A stretch of 64,000 bases of DNA from Spodoptera frugiperda (GCF_023101765.2 NC_064242.1:10652327-10716326), one strand, 5' to 3'. Counted from the first letter of the stretch, positions 10,448-22,400 are shown. Program-made: numbers and translations. Notes: a model not told the origin generated them from the sequence alone.

Positions 10448-11003
10448 CGTCGTGGCCTAGTGGTTTAAGTCGCCCGCTTCTCATGCATAAGAGTGCGGGT
10501 TCAAAACCTACCAACGGCAAGTACCAATGTGACTTTTTCCGAGTTATTTGTACTTTTTAAGATTATTTAGACACCACCGGCAAACGGTGAAGGAAAACAT
10601 CGTGCGGTAACCTGGGGCCTACTCTAATTCAACGAAAAACTAAATTTCGACCGAAACTTCGCAGATTGCATACTACAATATTATTCTATTTGTTGCGAAC
10701 TTTGTTGTACAAAAAGAAAGGAACGAAATGAAGATAAATAAATAGGTTTTGATATGGAATTAAAAATAAAGCGTTATTTTAAGTACTTAATTTTATTACT
10801 AAATCAATAAAATCTACGGCCGAAGATAAAACGAAACTTTGCATTCGAGAACCGGAGTAGGTCCCCTGAGCTTACAATTATTTCTAATTAGAAGTTTAAA
10901 ATCGCTAACCTGCATTGAACAAGCGTGGTGATTAATGCTCAAACCTTCTCCGTGTGAGAAAGAAGCCTTTGGTCAGCAGTGGCCACTTATATGCTGATGA
11001 TAT
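10448..11003 (+). repeat. SINE family C split by a nested insertion
   Basis: The 5' part is 10448-10614: box A CGTGGCCTAGTGGTTTAAG, box B GTGCGGGTTCAAAACC, then CAAACGGTGAAGGAAAACAT. The 3' part is 10865-11003: TTTCTAATTAGAAGTTTAAA, GCGTGGTGATTAATGCTC, ending TGCTGATGAT. The two parts join cleanly when 10615-10864 is removed. Confidence 0.8.
10615..10864. mobile_element. 250-bp MITE nested in a SINE, CCTG duplication
   Basis: CCTG occurs at 10611-10614 and again at 10865-10868; the SINE consensus needs only one. The ends are inverted: GGGCCTACTCTAATTC against GGACCTACTCCGGTTC, all four differences being transitions. No coding capacity. The superfamily is unknown. Confidence 0.7.
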
Positions 11004-11023
11004 GATGTATAATTATATTATAC

Positions 11024-11170
11024 TAGCATCTGCCAGTGGCTTCGCCCCCATTCTCGAGAGATAAAAAAACATCCTATGTGTTATTCTAGACCATAATGTA
11101 TCCTTGTCTCAAATCACATCTCGATCTCTCCAGCCATTTTGACGTGAAGAAGTAACAAAGAAACAAACAT
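11024..11170 (+). repeat. LINE-like 3' tail fragment
   Basis: GCATCTGCCAGTGGCTTCGC, CCTATGTGTTATTCTAGACC and CCATTTTGACGTGAAGAAGT recur at 42395-42566 and, in part, at 23977-24091. These resemble 3' ends of an abundant moth retroelement, possibly RTE-type by memory. Confidence 0.5.
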
Positions 11171-12982
11171 ATTCTTCCGCGTTATACGTATATTAAGCAT
11201 AAATTGTACCTATATTATATTCGACTGATAAGCCACGTTTTTCTTTTGTTTTTAATTATAAGTGCTATAAATATGTGCCTCTGATTCGTAAATACAAAAC
11301 AATGTATTTATCCTACATGCATATTATCTCTTTGTTGCTATTCCAGTAAGACGTAGGTTTTTATAATCTTTTCGTTACATAAATATTGTTCTAATTTTGT
11401 GAGAGGGTCATTCGTCGGAAGTTCGTAAACTTGGATAGTCTCTCGGATTCGATTGAATACTATTGGTTCGGTAAAGTACCTATGTGCCTACTATTTATTG
11501 ATCATAATGTGCTATTAAATATAATATTAACATTATTTTTTTTTTATTATAAATAAGAAGTTATAATAAAATATATAATATATAATAACATATAAAGTAG
11601 GTAGCTACTTCTTATTCTATGTTTTTAAGAATCGCAGTGTAACTCAAATACTTAAAATAACGTTTAAAAACGTAGGTATAATAAAAAAAAATTGTTACTT
11701 TACAAATATCAAAATACTCAAAATTATTATCTTAATAATGCATCATATGACGTTAATCTATTCTATTTAGTTAACATATCTACGTATTTATAAAAACATA
11801 TCTTATTATATATATTTAAAAATATCTTTAACTATTTTTGGTTGTGTAGTAGCAACATTAACATTTTAATTACCTGTTTAAATAAATATTTTAATTGCAA
11901 CTAAAATTTTATCAAATTATATATGTAATCTTATAAAAAACAACATGTTTTAACATAAATTAAAATTAACTTTAAATAAAAGGAACTCTAATTATTCTTT
12001 TTCTTGATGATTCTTACGCTCTTAGGCCATGTACGTTCTATTAATAAACTACTTGTAGAAGGTTTTAATAAAAGAAACAATTTATTTGATTTCAGATTTT
12101 CGGAAAATAGCACCCGGTTTTTAACTATCAAACTTTATACTTGAAGACCTCAGAGAGCACAATTTTTTGAAGAGAATACTTAGAGTCTAAAAACTTTATA
12201 AAAATCAATATAAAATATAAAATAAATAAATATAAAAACCTAAAATTTCGCCTAAGATTTATTAACTAACTTTATTAAACATCAATATTTAAAACACGGG
12301 TATATATAACATCCGTCTGCTCGTTTGTCCCCCTATTTCAACAATAATAAGAAAAACTAGGGCATCAGAAGTAGGTTTTTTTATTATTAAAATAGTATGT
12401 TTTCCACAAACTCGAGTCCATGCCTTTGTCATTTAGTTGCCAATTTGTTAATTCTAAAGTCAATAATAATTGTTATAATATATTTCATGCTTTAAGAACT
12501 AAGTTCAGGATTGAATAAATATACCTACACTTGAACTTGAGATATATAAAATATACAATGTATTTTTGTATTCTGTAAAGAAAATGAAATGTATAATTAT
12601 AATTTAAATAACTAATTACTTACCTACGCAGTCACTTCAATAAAACTACTTTTTTTTAATGACGTTTTAAAATACGTATGTAGATGTCAGAAATTTAAAT
12701 ATAATTGTAATTGAAAAAAATGAAAAAGATATAAGAAGCATTTAAATAAATCCACGTGTAGGTACTTTTTGCTGATTTTTTTTCGGTATGTAGTTATCGT
12801 TTTTGATAATCACAAGTTATAAATAGATTAATTAAATCCATTACGTGCACCAACTGTATTCCTATTCATTTATTCATGGAACAACTAACAATAGTACATT
12901 AGAGTAACAACGTTTTTAGTTGTATTGAAAAAAAGATAATTCATATTTAGTATTTTCAAAACGAATTTTGTTATATCTATCT
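11171..12982. other. Long AT-rich spacer upstream of the GMC gene
   Basis: Extremely AT-rich, with TATA-type simple sequence at 11540-11610 and 11780-11830. No repeat family, ORF or RNA gene recognised. Upstream exons or the promoter of the GMC gene could lie here but are not visible. Confidence 0.5.
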
Positions 12983-13192
12983 ATACAATATACACCCACT
13001 TTTCACAATTTACGATATGAGGCCTATGTAATAGGTGTTGAACATATTATCACGTTTCTAAAACCCGTGTTACCTTACAGAAATTTTCGAAATACCGAAA
13101 TAACTCAGCTATACTTTGCCACACAAGGGAATCAAACCCGATACCTTTTGCCCAGCAATCGCATTTGCGACCACTGGGCTAGTGACGTAGCT
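12983..13192 (-). repeat. SINE family A just upstream of the GMC start exon
   Basis: Minus-strand copy: TATACACCCACTTTTCACAA at one end, and a tRNA-like head with AGCCCAGTGGTCGCAAATGC and box B GGGTTTGATTCCC at the other. The head ends 38 bp before the chosen GMC ATG. A 75-codon plus ORF here is repeat read-through. Confidence 0.8.
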
Positions 13193-13230
13193 TAATATTA
13201 ATAACAAATTCCTATAATGTCTACAGAACC

Positions 13231-15817
13231 ATGGATGCTGCAGGGAGCTTCAAGATCATACAGGTGCTACAAGGGGCCTTTAGGATACTGGCATACTTGC
13301 ACCTCACCAAATACCTGTGGCCACATCAAGCTCATGTGTATGGTAAGAGATTTTAGCCTTTATTAAATACTAGCTACTCGCTCTGTCTTGATTTTAACTC
13401 CTATTCATCATAACGTGATATTGTGTAGCCTATAGTCTTCCTTGATAAATGGTCTATCCAATACAAAAATACTTTTTCTAATTGAATCAGTAGTGTTTGA
13501 AATAAGCGCGTTCAAAAAGACAAACAAAATCTTCAGCTACCTATATTCATTTCTTTTTGCCAAAGAATTAGCGCTGAAATTACTGTTTTTTTACATTTTT
13601 TACATCGGTAAAAATTAATGCTTGACTACAATCCCACCTGTTTATGCTACCAATGACATTTTTATTGAGATTTTAATTTGTTCAAAAGAAACTTTACTAA
13701 TTATATACATGGTAAATAGTTTGAAGATAGCTACAGACATTTTTTTTTTGTTAAATAGCGTTCTAGTATATGTAGGTACACTAGGTATGAATGAAGTCAG
13801 TTAAACATATTTATAACAATGGAAACTTTAGATTATTTTAATGTGTGAGTTTTCTTCCGCAACCTTGAACGTTTAAGCTATATTTTTATGCAATCATAAT
13901 TTATTTCTTTTTGTTACAGATGGCCAAAGTTTCGATTTCATCGTTGTCGGCGCGGGAACGGCTGGAAGTTTGATAGCCAATAGATTGTCAGAAATTGAGC
14001 ACGTCAACGTATTGCTCATTGAGGCTGGTGGCGATCCGCCTTTCGAATCTGATGTAAATATACAGACTATTTATTTTAAATTCTATTATTAATAATTTTA
14101 TTACTACTTATAAAAGTTGTAGGTATTCTTTTCCATACGTTTAATATACACAGAGATTATTTCGTAGTTATAAAATTCTAGTTATTTTCAGAAAAATGGT
14201 TTACACCTACTTAGTTCTGGCCGTAAACATGAATAGCATATTACAAGAATCAAACACATCAGTTATGTTAACTTACTTTAACAATTTTAAAAATCGTCTA
14301 TTTCCTTTTGTTTTATACAGCTTCCCGGTTTACCACTGTTGATGAAGAGGTCTCGCTATGACTGGAACTACACTGCCGAGTATGATGCCTACAAGGACGT
14401 TTGTCATCTACAACCTTACTACGAATTCACTCTTGGAAAAATGCTCGGTGGAACCAGCTCTCTTAACTACATGATATACCACAGAGGTCAACCAAGTGAC
14501 TTCGACTCCTGGGCTGATATCGCCAAAGATGAGTCATGGAAATGGCAGAATGTACTACCATATTTCTTGAAAACTGGAAGATTAGAAGATCCTCAACTAT
14601 TGGCCTCGAAAGATAAGGAATTCTATGGAACTAACGGCTATATTGGAATAAACAGAGATCATCGTAAAGAGATTGAGAAATTCTTAGATGCATACAGAGA
14701 ACTCGGAAACGATATAGTTTTAGATTTCAACGAACATCATCCTTTGGGCTATTCTGCACAGACCGTGACTATATCTGGAAAGTCTCGACAGAGCTCCGCA
14801 TACGCATTTTTATCATCAGTTAAGGATCGTAAGAACCTCCATGTTTTGAAGAATACATTGGCCACCAAAATCTTATTTGACGAAAACAAAAAGGCTGTTG
14901 GAGTAGAAGTTCTAACAGAAGACGGTAAAAAGATGAATTTGAAAGCCAAGAAGGAGGTGGTTGTGTCTGCTGGAACATTCAATTCCCCTAAACTATTGAT
15001 GTTGTCTGGCGTTGGACCCGAGGAGCACTTGAAGAGCAAAAACATTGAAGTGGTTTCAAACTTGCCAGTAGGAGAAAATCTGCAGGAACACATTAGTGTC
15101 GTTATCATTCACAACTTGGACAAATTGACCGAGCCTTTCCCACAACCAAGTCCTTATGAGTTACCTGGTTCTTCATTCACTGGTTTTGTTGCTCTAGACA
15201 AATCGTCCAACTACCCTGATTACCAAGTAATTACATACTTAGGTTCCGCGGAGGTTATGTTGTACTATTGCACATTTGCTTTCAGATTCAGTGATGAAAT
15301 TTGTGATAGGATGTACAAACAAGGTGTAGATCGTCTTCAAGCTTTCAATGAGATATTGAACATAGCGCCGAAGTCAAGAGGCAAGGTATTGTTGAAAAGT
15401 ACTAATCCGGAAGACGCTCCTCTTGTTTACAATGGCTTCTTTTCGAACAAAGACGACGTTGAGGCTCTAGTTGATTACATTTTTGATTATCTTCCAATCA
15501 TGAACACCACTTATTATAGGGAAGTTGATGCCGTAATGTCAGATGCGGACCCCGCTTGTGATGAGTTTGGCAAAGATACTCGAGAGTATTGGCGCTGTTA
15601 CGTGATGTGTGTGTCTTCTGGATTGAGTCACATGACCAGTACATGCCCCATGGGTACCGTGGTCGACGGCAAATTACAAGTTCACGGCGTGAAAGGACTG
15701 CGTGTAGCTGATGCTAGTGTTATGCCTACAATCACTCGAGGAAACCCCATGGGCACAGTCTACATGATTGCAGAAAAGGTAGCCGATAGCATCAAGAAAG
15801 ATCATAATCTGATTTAA
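13231..15817 (+). CDS. GMC oxidoreductase, ecdysone-oxidase-like (3 coding exons, 580 aa)
   Basis: Exons are 13231-13342, 13920-14053 and 14321-15817, with GT/AG borders. The first junction splits a codon; the second falls between codons. The start ATG sits in GAACCATGG. Residues 1-37 are mildly hydrophobic (LTKYLWP). The FAD-binding fold follows: FDFIVVGAGTAG (42-53) and LLIEAGGDP (69-77). GMC signature 1 begins at 121 (GKMLGGTSSLNYM) and signature 2 is at 299-314 (AGTFNSPKLLMLSGVG). The catalytic pair is His519 (SHMTSTCPMG) and Asn557 (GNP). These enzymes use FAD to oxidise alcohols; moth ecdysone oxidase, which turns ecdysone into 3-dehydroecdysone, belongs to this family. Substrate assignment here is inference, and other insect GMC paralogues look similar. 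A TACAG before 13227 could be a splice acceptor, so a further 5' UTR exon may exist. A broken paralogue lies upstream at 1-797. Confidence 0.9.
13375..13550. repeat. Repeat fragment in intron 1 of the GMC gene
   Basis: TACTAGCTACTCGCTCTGTC, then CCTTGATAAATGGTCTATCC and CAAAATCTTCAGC, match the style of the fragment at 9975-10200. It sits within the 577-bp first intron. Confidence 0.45.
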
Positions 15818-15936
15818 ATTTCCCAGTTGTATTAACGAGTACATACATATTCGGTATTTTTGTTATGGTATTTTAACATAATTTTTGTTTTTCTTTGAAG
15901 TATTAAGCTTACAAAAATGTAGAATTAATCGTTCCT

Positions 15937-15942
15937 AATAAA
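15937..15942 (+). promoter_or_regulatory. Poly(A) signal AATAAA of the GMC gene
   Basis: AATAAA about 120 bp after the TAA stop, followed by an A-rich and T-rich stretch. It is the first such hexamer in the 3' flank. Confidence 0.55.
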
Positions 15943-16451
15943 CGAACCTTTAAAAAAATCTTGTTTAATTTTCCTATAACACATTAAAGTCATCTTTATA
16001 TAAACCACAAAATTTATTGTAATCAACATTTAATTTCAGATACCACGTCATATTTCTACACGTACAATAAAAATAGAAACAAGGTTAAATAACAATTTGA
16101 AACCAAAAGCCAAACTGAATACAGGAATAGTAAATGTATTTCAATAACATTTGAATATAAAGTCTAATCAACGTTGATTGCGTTACTGAACACCAAAGGA
16201 TCAGAATTTAACGTTCCACATTTCAACAAACAAACTGATAGCCAATTACGATAGTTCAAAATGAGAATGTTATCATGGATCAATTGTTCAGTACGCATAG
16301 ATTGGCAAAGCAATTTGTATCCTATCCACATTTATCTAAGTAGATGTCTTTGCAATGACATGGCGTATAGATATATGATTATCTGGCTAATAAGGTTTAG
16401 ATTAGAAAAATACGATTATTTTTTAATTAACAGCATTATGAAGGCATGAAA
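15943..16451. other. Spacer, nothing recognised
   Basis: A 62-codon ORF at 16261-16449 has no recognisable motif and runs up to a SINE. Confidence 0.4.
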
Positions 16452-16630
16452 CTTTATAAGATTATTTAGACATCCCTGACAAACGGTGAAGGAAAACGTC
16501 GATAGGAAACCTGAGCTTAAAATTTCTAATTATAAGTTTATAATCGCCAACCCATTGAGCAAACGTGATGAATAATGCTCAAACCTTCTCTGTCAAAGAA
16601 GAGACCTTTGGTCTGCATCGGCCACTTACT
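16452..16630 (+). repeat. SINE family C, 5'-truncated
   Basis: Starts AAGATTATTTAGACATCCCT, carries ACAAACGGTGAAGGAAAACG and TTTCTAATTATAAGTTTATA, and ends in ATCGGCCACTTA. The tRNA head is missing. Confidence 0.7.
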
Positions 16631-18741
16631 GTTTTTGTGTTGTGAAACTTTATTTAGACTGGTTTTAATGCTTGGTTATTTTATGTATACAACGGGGAAA
16701 ATGCCATATAAAGTTTCAGACTAATAGTCTTGGCTCCTATTCTGTCTACCTACTAATTACAAGTGGTAATACTAGTAGATGTATAGTAAGAATATTTACC
16801 CAATAATTAAAATGATATCGACTTATAACGTATGGCCAAGAGTAACTTCAAGAGTAGTAGCGGTATAAGTGGTTTCGTTTACTGATCTTGTTTTCCAAAC
16901 AATATTAGTACAAGTTAATAGTGAGCAAACACTATAAGCTAGCTACGAAAATTGCTCTTACATAGATTGTTACTATTTAGAAGATTATTTGTTTTGAGGG
17001 TGTATGAAAGTTTGTTCAGTAAGTACTGATCTGGCTTACATAATATAAATGAAGAACATTTAATAATATCGTTACATAAATATTTTAACTTACATACCTT
17101 GTTTTAAGTTAAATTTTCTTTATCGCTTCTTAAATTTTATTTTCTAATACTTTTACAAACTCTGTAAAATACTATGCTGAAAACCGCACCAAAGTCGGTT
17201 CAGTCAAATGAGAGATGATCGCGCGCAAACATACATACATACAGGTCAAACTAAGAACCGAAATTTTTTGAAGTCGTTTAAAAGCTAATTGCTCATGACT
17301 TAAAACTTAATTCAGGTGAAACAAAGATCCGAGGGAAAAAGTAGCAGATACGAAATATTATTATTAAAATATATATTAGCTACTAAAAATGTTGGATATT
17401 TCTGCATTACAGAGAACACTTCGACGAACTTACCAATGAGGAATCTCATAATTTTCCTCAACCAATTAATCACAATCATTCAACGTAGACATTTATACTT
17501 CAAAAGCAGTACAAAATTCTACCACACTTAAAGGTCTTTTAACGAAATCACTTCCGAGCTCCCATCAAAATATTGTGACAAGAAAAAAGTTCAAAATAAA
17601 AAAAGATAAGCCTCGCTATCATCCTTACTTACCAGCGAACAGCGTGTTTTATCCTCAACAGTTTAATGCAATGGTTTCTTTTCTCTTTATATTTTATCTT
17701 TGTAGCCGACACCCCTTATTGATGCGGTCCATTCCGCCATTACTGTTGTTGAGGTTTTGTGTTCCCCAACTTAATGTAATCTGAAGATTGTTTTTTGTTA
17801 CTTTTCTTCATACTTCGGGTCAACTCGGTGTACGAGTATGTTTATTTGTTTGGTAGAAAGTAGGCAAGTGGATACGTCCATATCAAAATATAATAAAACG
17901 CACGAAAGAACCAAAGAAAATAGTTATAAAATAGAGTAGCATGCCATTTGAATTTTCACTAATACTAAGCTATTTTAGCTAGAGCTTTAAAAGAGAGAGA
18001 GAAGGAGAAAAGTGCACATTAAGTACGTGCTAGTAATAAAATACACATTTTATTGCGTCACGAAACCTAGATGGAGAGTAAATTTTAAATCTTTATCCAA
18101 ACATTTATCTTCATAATTCTTCAAGCTAAAAATACCTTGTTTAAACAAACCTTTAAGGGTGTGTAACCTTGTTTAATTCCAGGGTAGTACCTTAAGACAG
18201 AGGTATATTTGTTCACAACTGGCTAATGAAGGAAGAAAATTATACAGTTGCTGAACTCAGCTGCAGCTCAAAGTGGATATTTACTTAACGAACCACTTTG
18301 TGGATATAATACTAGTTTGTGAGACAATGTCGAGTGTTTCTGCTAGTTTTCAAAGTTGTATTAAGTGGCTCTTTTTGTTTTTGAAGAAAAATATCTTTGT
18401 TGGTAGCGGTAGTGGCGTTGTGGAGTAAATTAATTTGTTGGTCATGCTATTGATGCAAATCGATTTTTATTCTTAAAATAGGTTTGGAACTTAAGAAAAT
18501 GGGTGCTTTTCCACAAGAGATGTGCTATGTAGGTATGTGAGGATGTAATATTTATGTTGCTTACAGAAAGCAATTATAGTGTTAACAGTGTCATATTTTT
18601 AAATCGATGTTGGAAAGTCTATATAATATAATGTTTAACCAATTTTATGACCATCGAAAAGACTATTGGGAATTTACCTCTATTCAGTTAGGTCAGGTAC
18701 GTGTTTGAAGAACAATTTACTTGTTTATCTGTTATAACACT
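16631..18741. other. AT-rich spacer with minor repeat scraps
   Basis: About 17165-17290 holds a retroelement tail (AAAGTCGGTTCAGTCAAATG, CATACAGGTCAAACTAAGAA). At 18499-18535 is a lone end of the TTAA MITE family (TTTTCCACAAGAGATGTGCT). ORFs at 17316 and 17575 (about 70 codons) are unsupported. Confidence 0.45.
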
Positions 18742-18850
18742 ACGGTACCCTTTTGGTTTTTAGTCAGTAAGAGTCTAATACTCCCACTCACTCTAATACA
18801 CCAAGGCGCGAAAAGTCATTGGATGATTTTACCCCTCAAAAAAAAAAACC
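18742..18850 (+). repeat. Interspersed repeat family D, 3' part
   Basis: GGTTTTTAGTCAGTAAGAGT, then TCATTGGATGATTTTACCCC and an A-run. This defines the 3' A-rich end of the family. Confidence 0.65.
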
Positions 18851-19840
18851 CTTTTTGATATGTACTGCTAAAAACGGCATCGCTTCGGTAAGCGGTGTCG
18901 TCAATTTATAGGAAGGGTGAAATTTAATAAAGACCATGTTTATTACGTACGGGAACAAATCATGACTATATCTGAAATATGTTTGACAGATGTTGCCAAA
19001 ATAAAATCGTATATTACCTACATTTTGTATGAACGTTAATACCGACTTCACCATTTTTGCTTTGTAACAAAATATATTTTTGTTTTATTTATTTATTTCA
19101 TACGCTTTACTATACATACATTTTTTTCTTTTTTTAATTATTACTTCTTTTGTTTGTGTTGCATTGCGTTTGTCAAGTACATTGACGTCGAATAAATGTT
19201 AAGGTTTGCAAATATTATTTTAATTAATTAAAGCATCAATACTTACTTGCATAATGAAGTATCTACGTTGAAGGATGTCTGTCTCCTTTATGAAGTCGCT
19301 GTAAGCTGGTTTAGCTGCCGAAGTCAGATTTCAGGTTCTCCATAAATGCTAAAGATAACAAATACGACTATGTACACTAGTTTAAAATTAATCATCGTAC
19401 TTTATTGGTACTCATTTAATGATACTATCACTTCTCCTAAGAATACAATCCCAAACAATACAATACCTGATAATGTTATTGGATGATCTTCTGAAAGTAG
19501 GAAATGACTATTTATTGTGCTCACATCCACATTATTCCTTTTGCTATTATTAAACTTCCCAAGTTTGATATGTGGCGTCTCCTTCACTCTAAAATAAACC
19601 GTATGACCTAGTATTCAAGGGTGCTTTTCGTACTTTCAGTATTTTATGTCCTGTGTTCAGTGCGTACCAGTTTCGATGATTGAAATCGATTATTTTTAGA
19701 TCTCCTTGATTGATTCAACGACAACGATATCGGAAAATGTATCAAATTCTAATCTTGATATGTTCCAAATTGATTTTGACAGATGTGTTATCGTAAATTT
19801 GTGTTTGATGGATTTACTTTTTGATTGGTAGAAGACAGAA
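18851..19840. other. Spacer, nothing recognised
   Basis: Short minus-strand ORFs of 61-75 codons have no recognisable motif. No repeat family identified. Confidence 0.4.
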
Positions 19841-19986
19841 GGCTTTGTATGAGTTTGTTTTACGTTTAACGAGATCGAAACGTTACAGGCGCTTTGATTG
19901 GTTGGTTCACTGAGGTCGGCCAATCAGAGGGCCCAGTGCGGACTCTTGCCGATTTCGTTAAACATAAAACAAACCCGTACTAAGGC
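19841..19986. mobile_element. Palindromic MITE-like element (family G), full copy
   Basis: The left arm starts GGCTTTGTATGAGTTTG and the right arm, inverted, reads GCCTTAGTACGGGTTTG. Both continue through GTTTAACGA-GATCG or GTTTAACGA-AATCG to a centre of TGATTGGTTGG facing CGGCCAATCA. Arms are about 65-70 bp with scattered mismatches. A truncated copy is at 40381-40484. Short ORFs crossing it on both strands are artefacts of the palindrome. Confidence 0.6.
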
Positions 19987-20798
19987 AATTCTTGGGATTA
20001 ATCAAATAAGTTTGAATCAAGCAAAAACCAGGGTGGGTATGAATACCTTTATTTTCAGATTTCGAGCTCTGTTTAATAGCACAAAGATTAGAATTTTGAG
20101 CGGTATGTAACATAACTGGCAAAAATAGATATTACTGCATTATTCTATAAAATAAATGAAACTCAATATTAATTTCTCAATTTTTATTACAATCCAGGAT
20201 TAAATCAATTTAACTGTTGCAAGTCTAATATCCCCTTTAAATATGGGCTCAAATTATTTCAAAGGGATATACAATTGTGAAAACAATCACTCTAACGACT
20301 GAATAAACTGCTTAACTTTAGTTCTACTAAATTAAATATTTATTTATGTATGAACAGTTAAAGATATATTAATTTACAAATACTTATATACAAACGGACC
20401 AAGATATGTATGTACAATATTAAGATTACATAATTAATTTGAAAGTATTCGTTGGTTATCAATGATTCGTCCAAATTCGGTCAATTCACAAAACGTATTT
20501 ACACACATGTAGAAATCTAAAAGTGCTATGCACTATCCAAGTTTAAATATTTACACGATTCTACTCTACAATATTTGAAAGATAATACAGATTATCTAAT
20601 ATTTATTTAATATCGTCTGTATACAATAAATGCACACTGAGATTCATAATCATATTAATACTATCATTATATTCAAATTTCCATTATATTAATTCATCCT
20701 AATACTCTACTTACGAATGAGTTAAAACATTTGAGCAAATCAGCATCATTCATTATAAGCATAAAACTCTACACAATAATTTACTGTCTTTGGCACGA
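19987..20798. other. 3' flank of the tyramine receptor
   Basis: AT-rich. On the minus strand it would hold the receptor 3' UTR; TTTATT (AATAAA on the minus strand) occurs near 20337 and 20602, either of which could be the poly(A) signal. No other gene seen. Confidence 0.4.
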
Positions 20799-22235
20799 TC
20801 ACGGTTTCATACAGAGTAACTTTTTGAATGCTCTCCTAAAGTCCATGTTGAAAATGGTGTATATTAGAGGGTTGAGCGCAGAATTGCAGTAGCCAAGCCA
20901 AGTAATGAAGTTGATAAACTTGTTGGACAAACAACAACTCGCACAGAAGGGAATAACAAGGTAAATGACAAAGAAGGGCAACCAACACACGACAAATACG
21001 CCCATTATAATCCCAAGGGTTCTGGCGGCTCGACGTTCACGTGTCAAAGATATCCGTTGCTTCTCTTCGATGAATTGATAAACAGCACTTTGCTGGTTAG
21101 GCTTCGGCCGCTTGTGACTTTTCACTGGTGGAGGCTCAGTAACTTCAATCAAATCATCTTCGTGAGTTTCTTTTGAGTTACTCTCTGAAGATGTGTTTCT
21201 ATTCTCTAAATTATCACCCATATCAGTAACCGAATTATCGTTAGAGAGAATCGGTATTATCAGTTTGTTTTGCGATTTATCGTCTTTACTCCAATATCGT
21301 CGCTTTGGTTTTTTCTTTGGTGTCAATTTTCTGGTTCTTTTCTTTTTCTCATTGTCTGATACCAACCGAGTCACGCCTTGGTGCTCATTGTGATTGGCTT
21401 CTGAGCTAACAGAATCTTGATCATGTTCATTGTTATCGTCTTTATTATTGTATCTGTTCTGACCGCTAGAAATAGTGCTGATCTTTGTGGCTTTAGCGCG
21501 ATCTCTAAGTCTTTTTTTAGTGGCCAAATATATTTCAAAATAAACTACAGTCATTATAACTAGCGGTATGTAGAAGGACCCAGATGAAGAGAAGATAACG
21601 AAGCCAGGTTGGGAAGTTAAACGACAAGGCGTATCAGGCTCAAAGACGTCGGGCCAGTCATTCCACCCTAGAAGTGGCGGAGAGCTAATAACTAATGAAA
21701 GTACCCAAACTACTCCAATCATTAACATCACTCTTTCTAAAGTTCTCTTTTGTGCATAATTTATAGGATCGGTTATCGCCCAATACCTGTCTAATGCGAT
21801 TGCACATAAATTTAAAATGGACGAAGTGCAACACATTATGTCGCATGTTAACCACATTTTGCATACATAAATCCCAAAGACCCATTGTCCTAGAATAGAA
21901 TATGCCACATTTAGTGGTAATACTAATATTGCTACTGTCAAATCCGCTACGGCAAGTGATACAATGAAGAAGTTTTGGACGATCCTAAGGGGTTTGTATG
22001 TAAACACACTCAAGATCACCAGAATATTTCCCACTATCGTTGAGATTATTATCAGCGTCAGTACTATGGCTGTACAAATTGCCTCCCATTCTGGTACCGC
22101 TAGAGTTATACCGAAACTACTCGGATATTTAGGGTCATCTGCGACGGCACAAGCGTCTCTGTCATCTTCAATTATTTCGTCAGTATAATTAATTAATGTG
22201 TAATTTGAGTTTACGTGTGTAGCTGTTTGCCCCAT
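20799..22235 (-). CDS. TAR1: Type-1 tyramine (octopamine/tyramine) receptor, class A GPCR, 478 aa
   Basis: The start is the ATG at 22235 (MGQTATHV, preceded by CTTCAAAATGG); the in-frame codon at 22274 is GTG and not a good start. Seven hydrophobic helices are visible. The N-terminus has two NYT glycosylation sites (N11, N16). TM1 is about 52-74, amine-binding Asp132 lies in TM3 (CDIMCCTS), DRY is at 149-151 and Cys125 can pair with the second outer loop. TM5 carries SSSGSFYIP. The third inner loop is long (about 150 residues), polar and basic. TM6 has CWLP (417-420) and TM7 NPLIY (455-459). The protein ends LLCMKP. The helices match by memory the insect tyramine receptor 1 group, which couples mainly to Gi to lower cAMP in neurons and other tissues. 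The coding region is intronless. It converges with the GMC gene. Leader introns and an upstream ORF lie just 5'. Confidence 0.95.
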   Translation of the reverse strand: MGQTATHVNSNYTLINYTDEIIEDDRDACAVADDPKYPSSFGITLAVPEWEAICTAIVLTLIIISTIVGNILVILSVFTYKPLRIVQNFFIVSLAVADLTVAILVLPLNVAYSILGQWVFGIYVCKMWLTCDIMCCTSSILNLCAIALDRYWAITDPINYAQKRTLERVMLMIGVVWVLSLVISSPPLLGWNDWPDVFEPDTPCRLTSQPGFVIFSSSGSFYIPLVIMTVVYFEIYLATKKRLRDRAKATKISTISSGQNRYNNKDDNNEHDQDSVSSEANHNEHQGVTRLVSDNEKKKRTRKLTPKKKPKRRYWSKDDKSQNKLIIPILSNDNSVTDMGDNLENRNTSSESNSKETHEDDLIEVTEPPPVKSHKRPKPNQQSAVYQFIEEKQRISLTRERRAARTLGIIMGVFVVCWLPFFVIYLVIPFCASCCLSNKFINFITWLGYCNSALNPLIYTIFNMDFRRAFKKLLCMKP

Positions 22236-22400
22236 TTTGAAGAACTTGTGTTGTATTCCTTGGCTACATTTCACGTGGTACTGTTGGGAAAGACCGTGAG
22301 TCGCGAAAATCGTTCAAAGCATTTGGCAAGCATTCGTCGGTAATTCTTCTTGTGTGAGACGGCCGCGTTTCCTGTATTCATCCTTTCATACTCCAATTTT
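22236..22400 (-). other. TAR1: 5' UTR segment of the TAR1 coding exon
   Basis: On the minus strand a strong acceptor (TTATTTATTGTTACAG, AG at 22402-22401) precedes 22400, giving 165 nt of leader contiguous with the coding exon. It contains the second part of an upstream ORF. Confidence 0.6.

Noticed and set aside
10448..10530. Possible tRNA gene (box A and box B present)
   Set aside because: The sequence continues into the SINE C body, and the acceptor stem does not pair. The same head occurs in other SINE copies.
20799..22274. Longer TAR1 reading frame starting at 22274
   Set aside because: The codon there is GTG, not ATG. The ATG at 22235 has a good context and gives the N-terminus I expect for moth TAR1.
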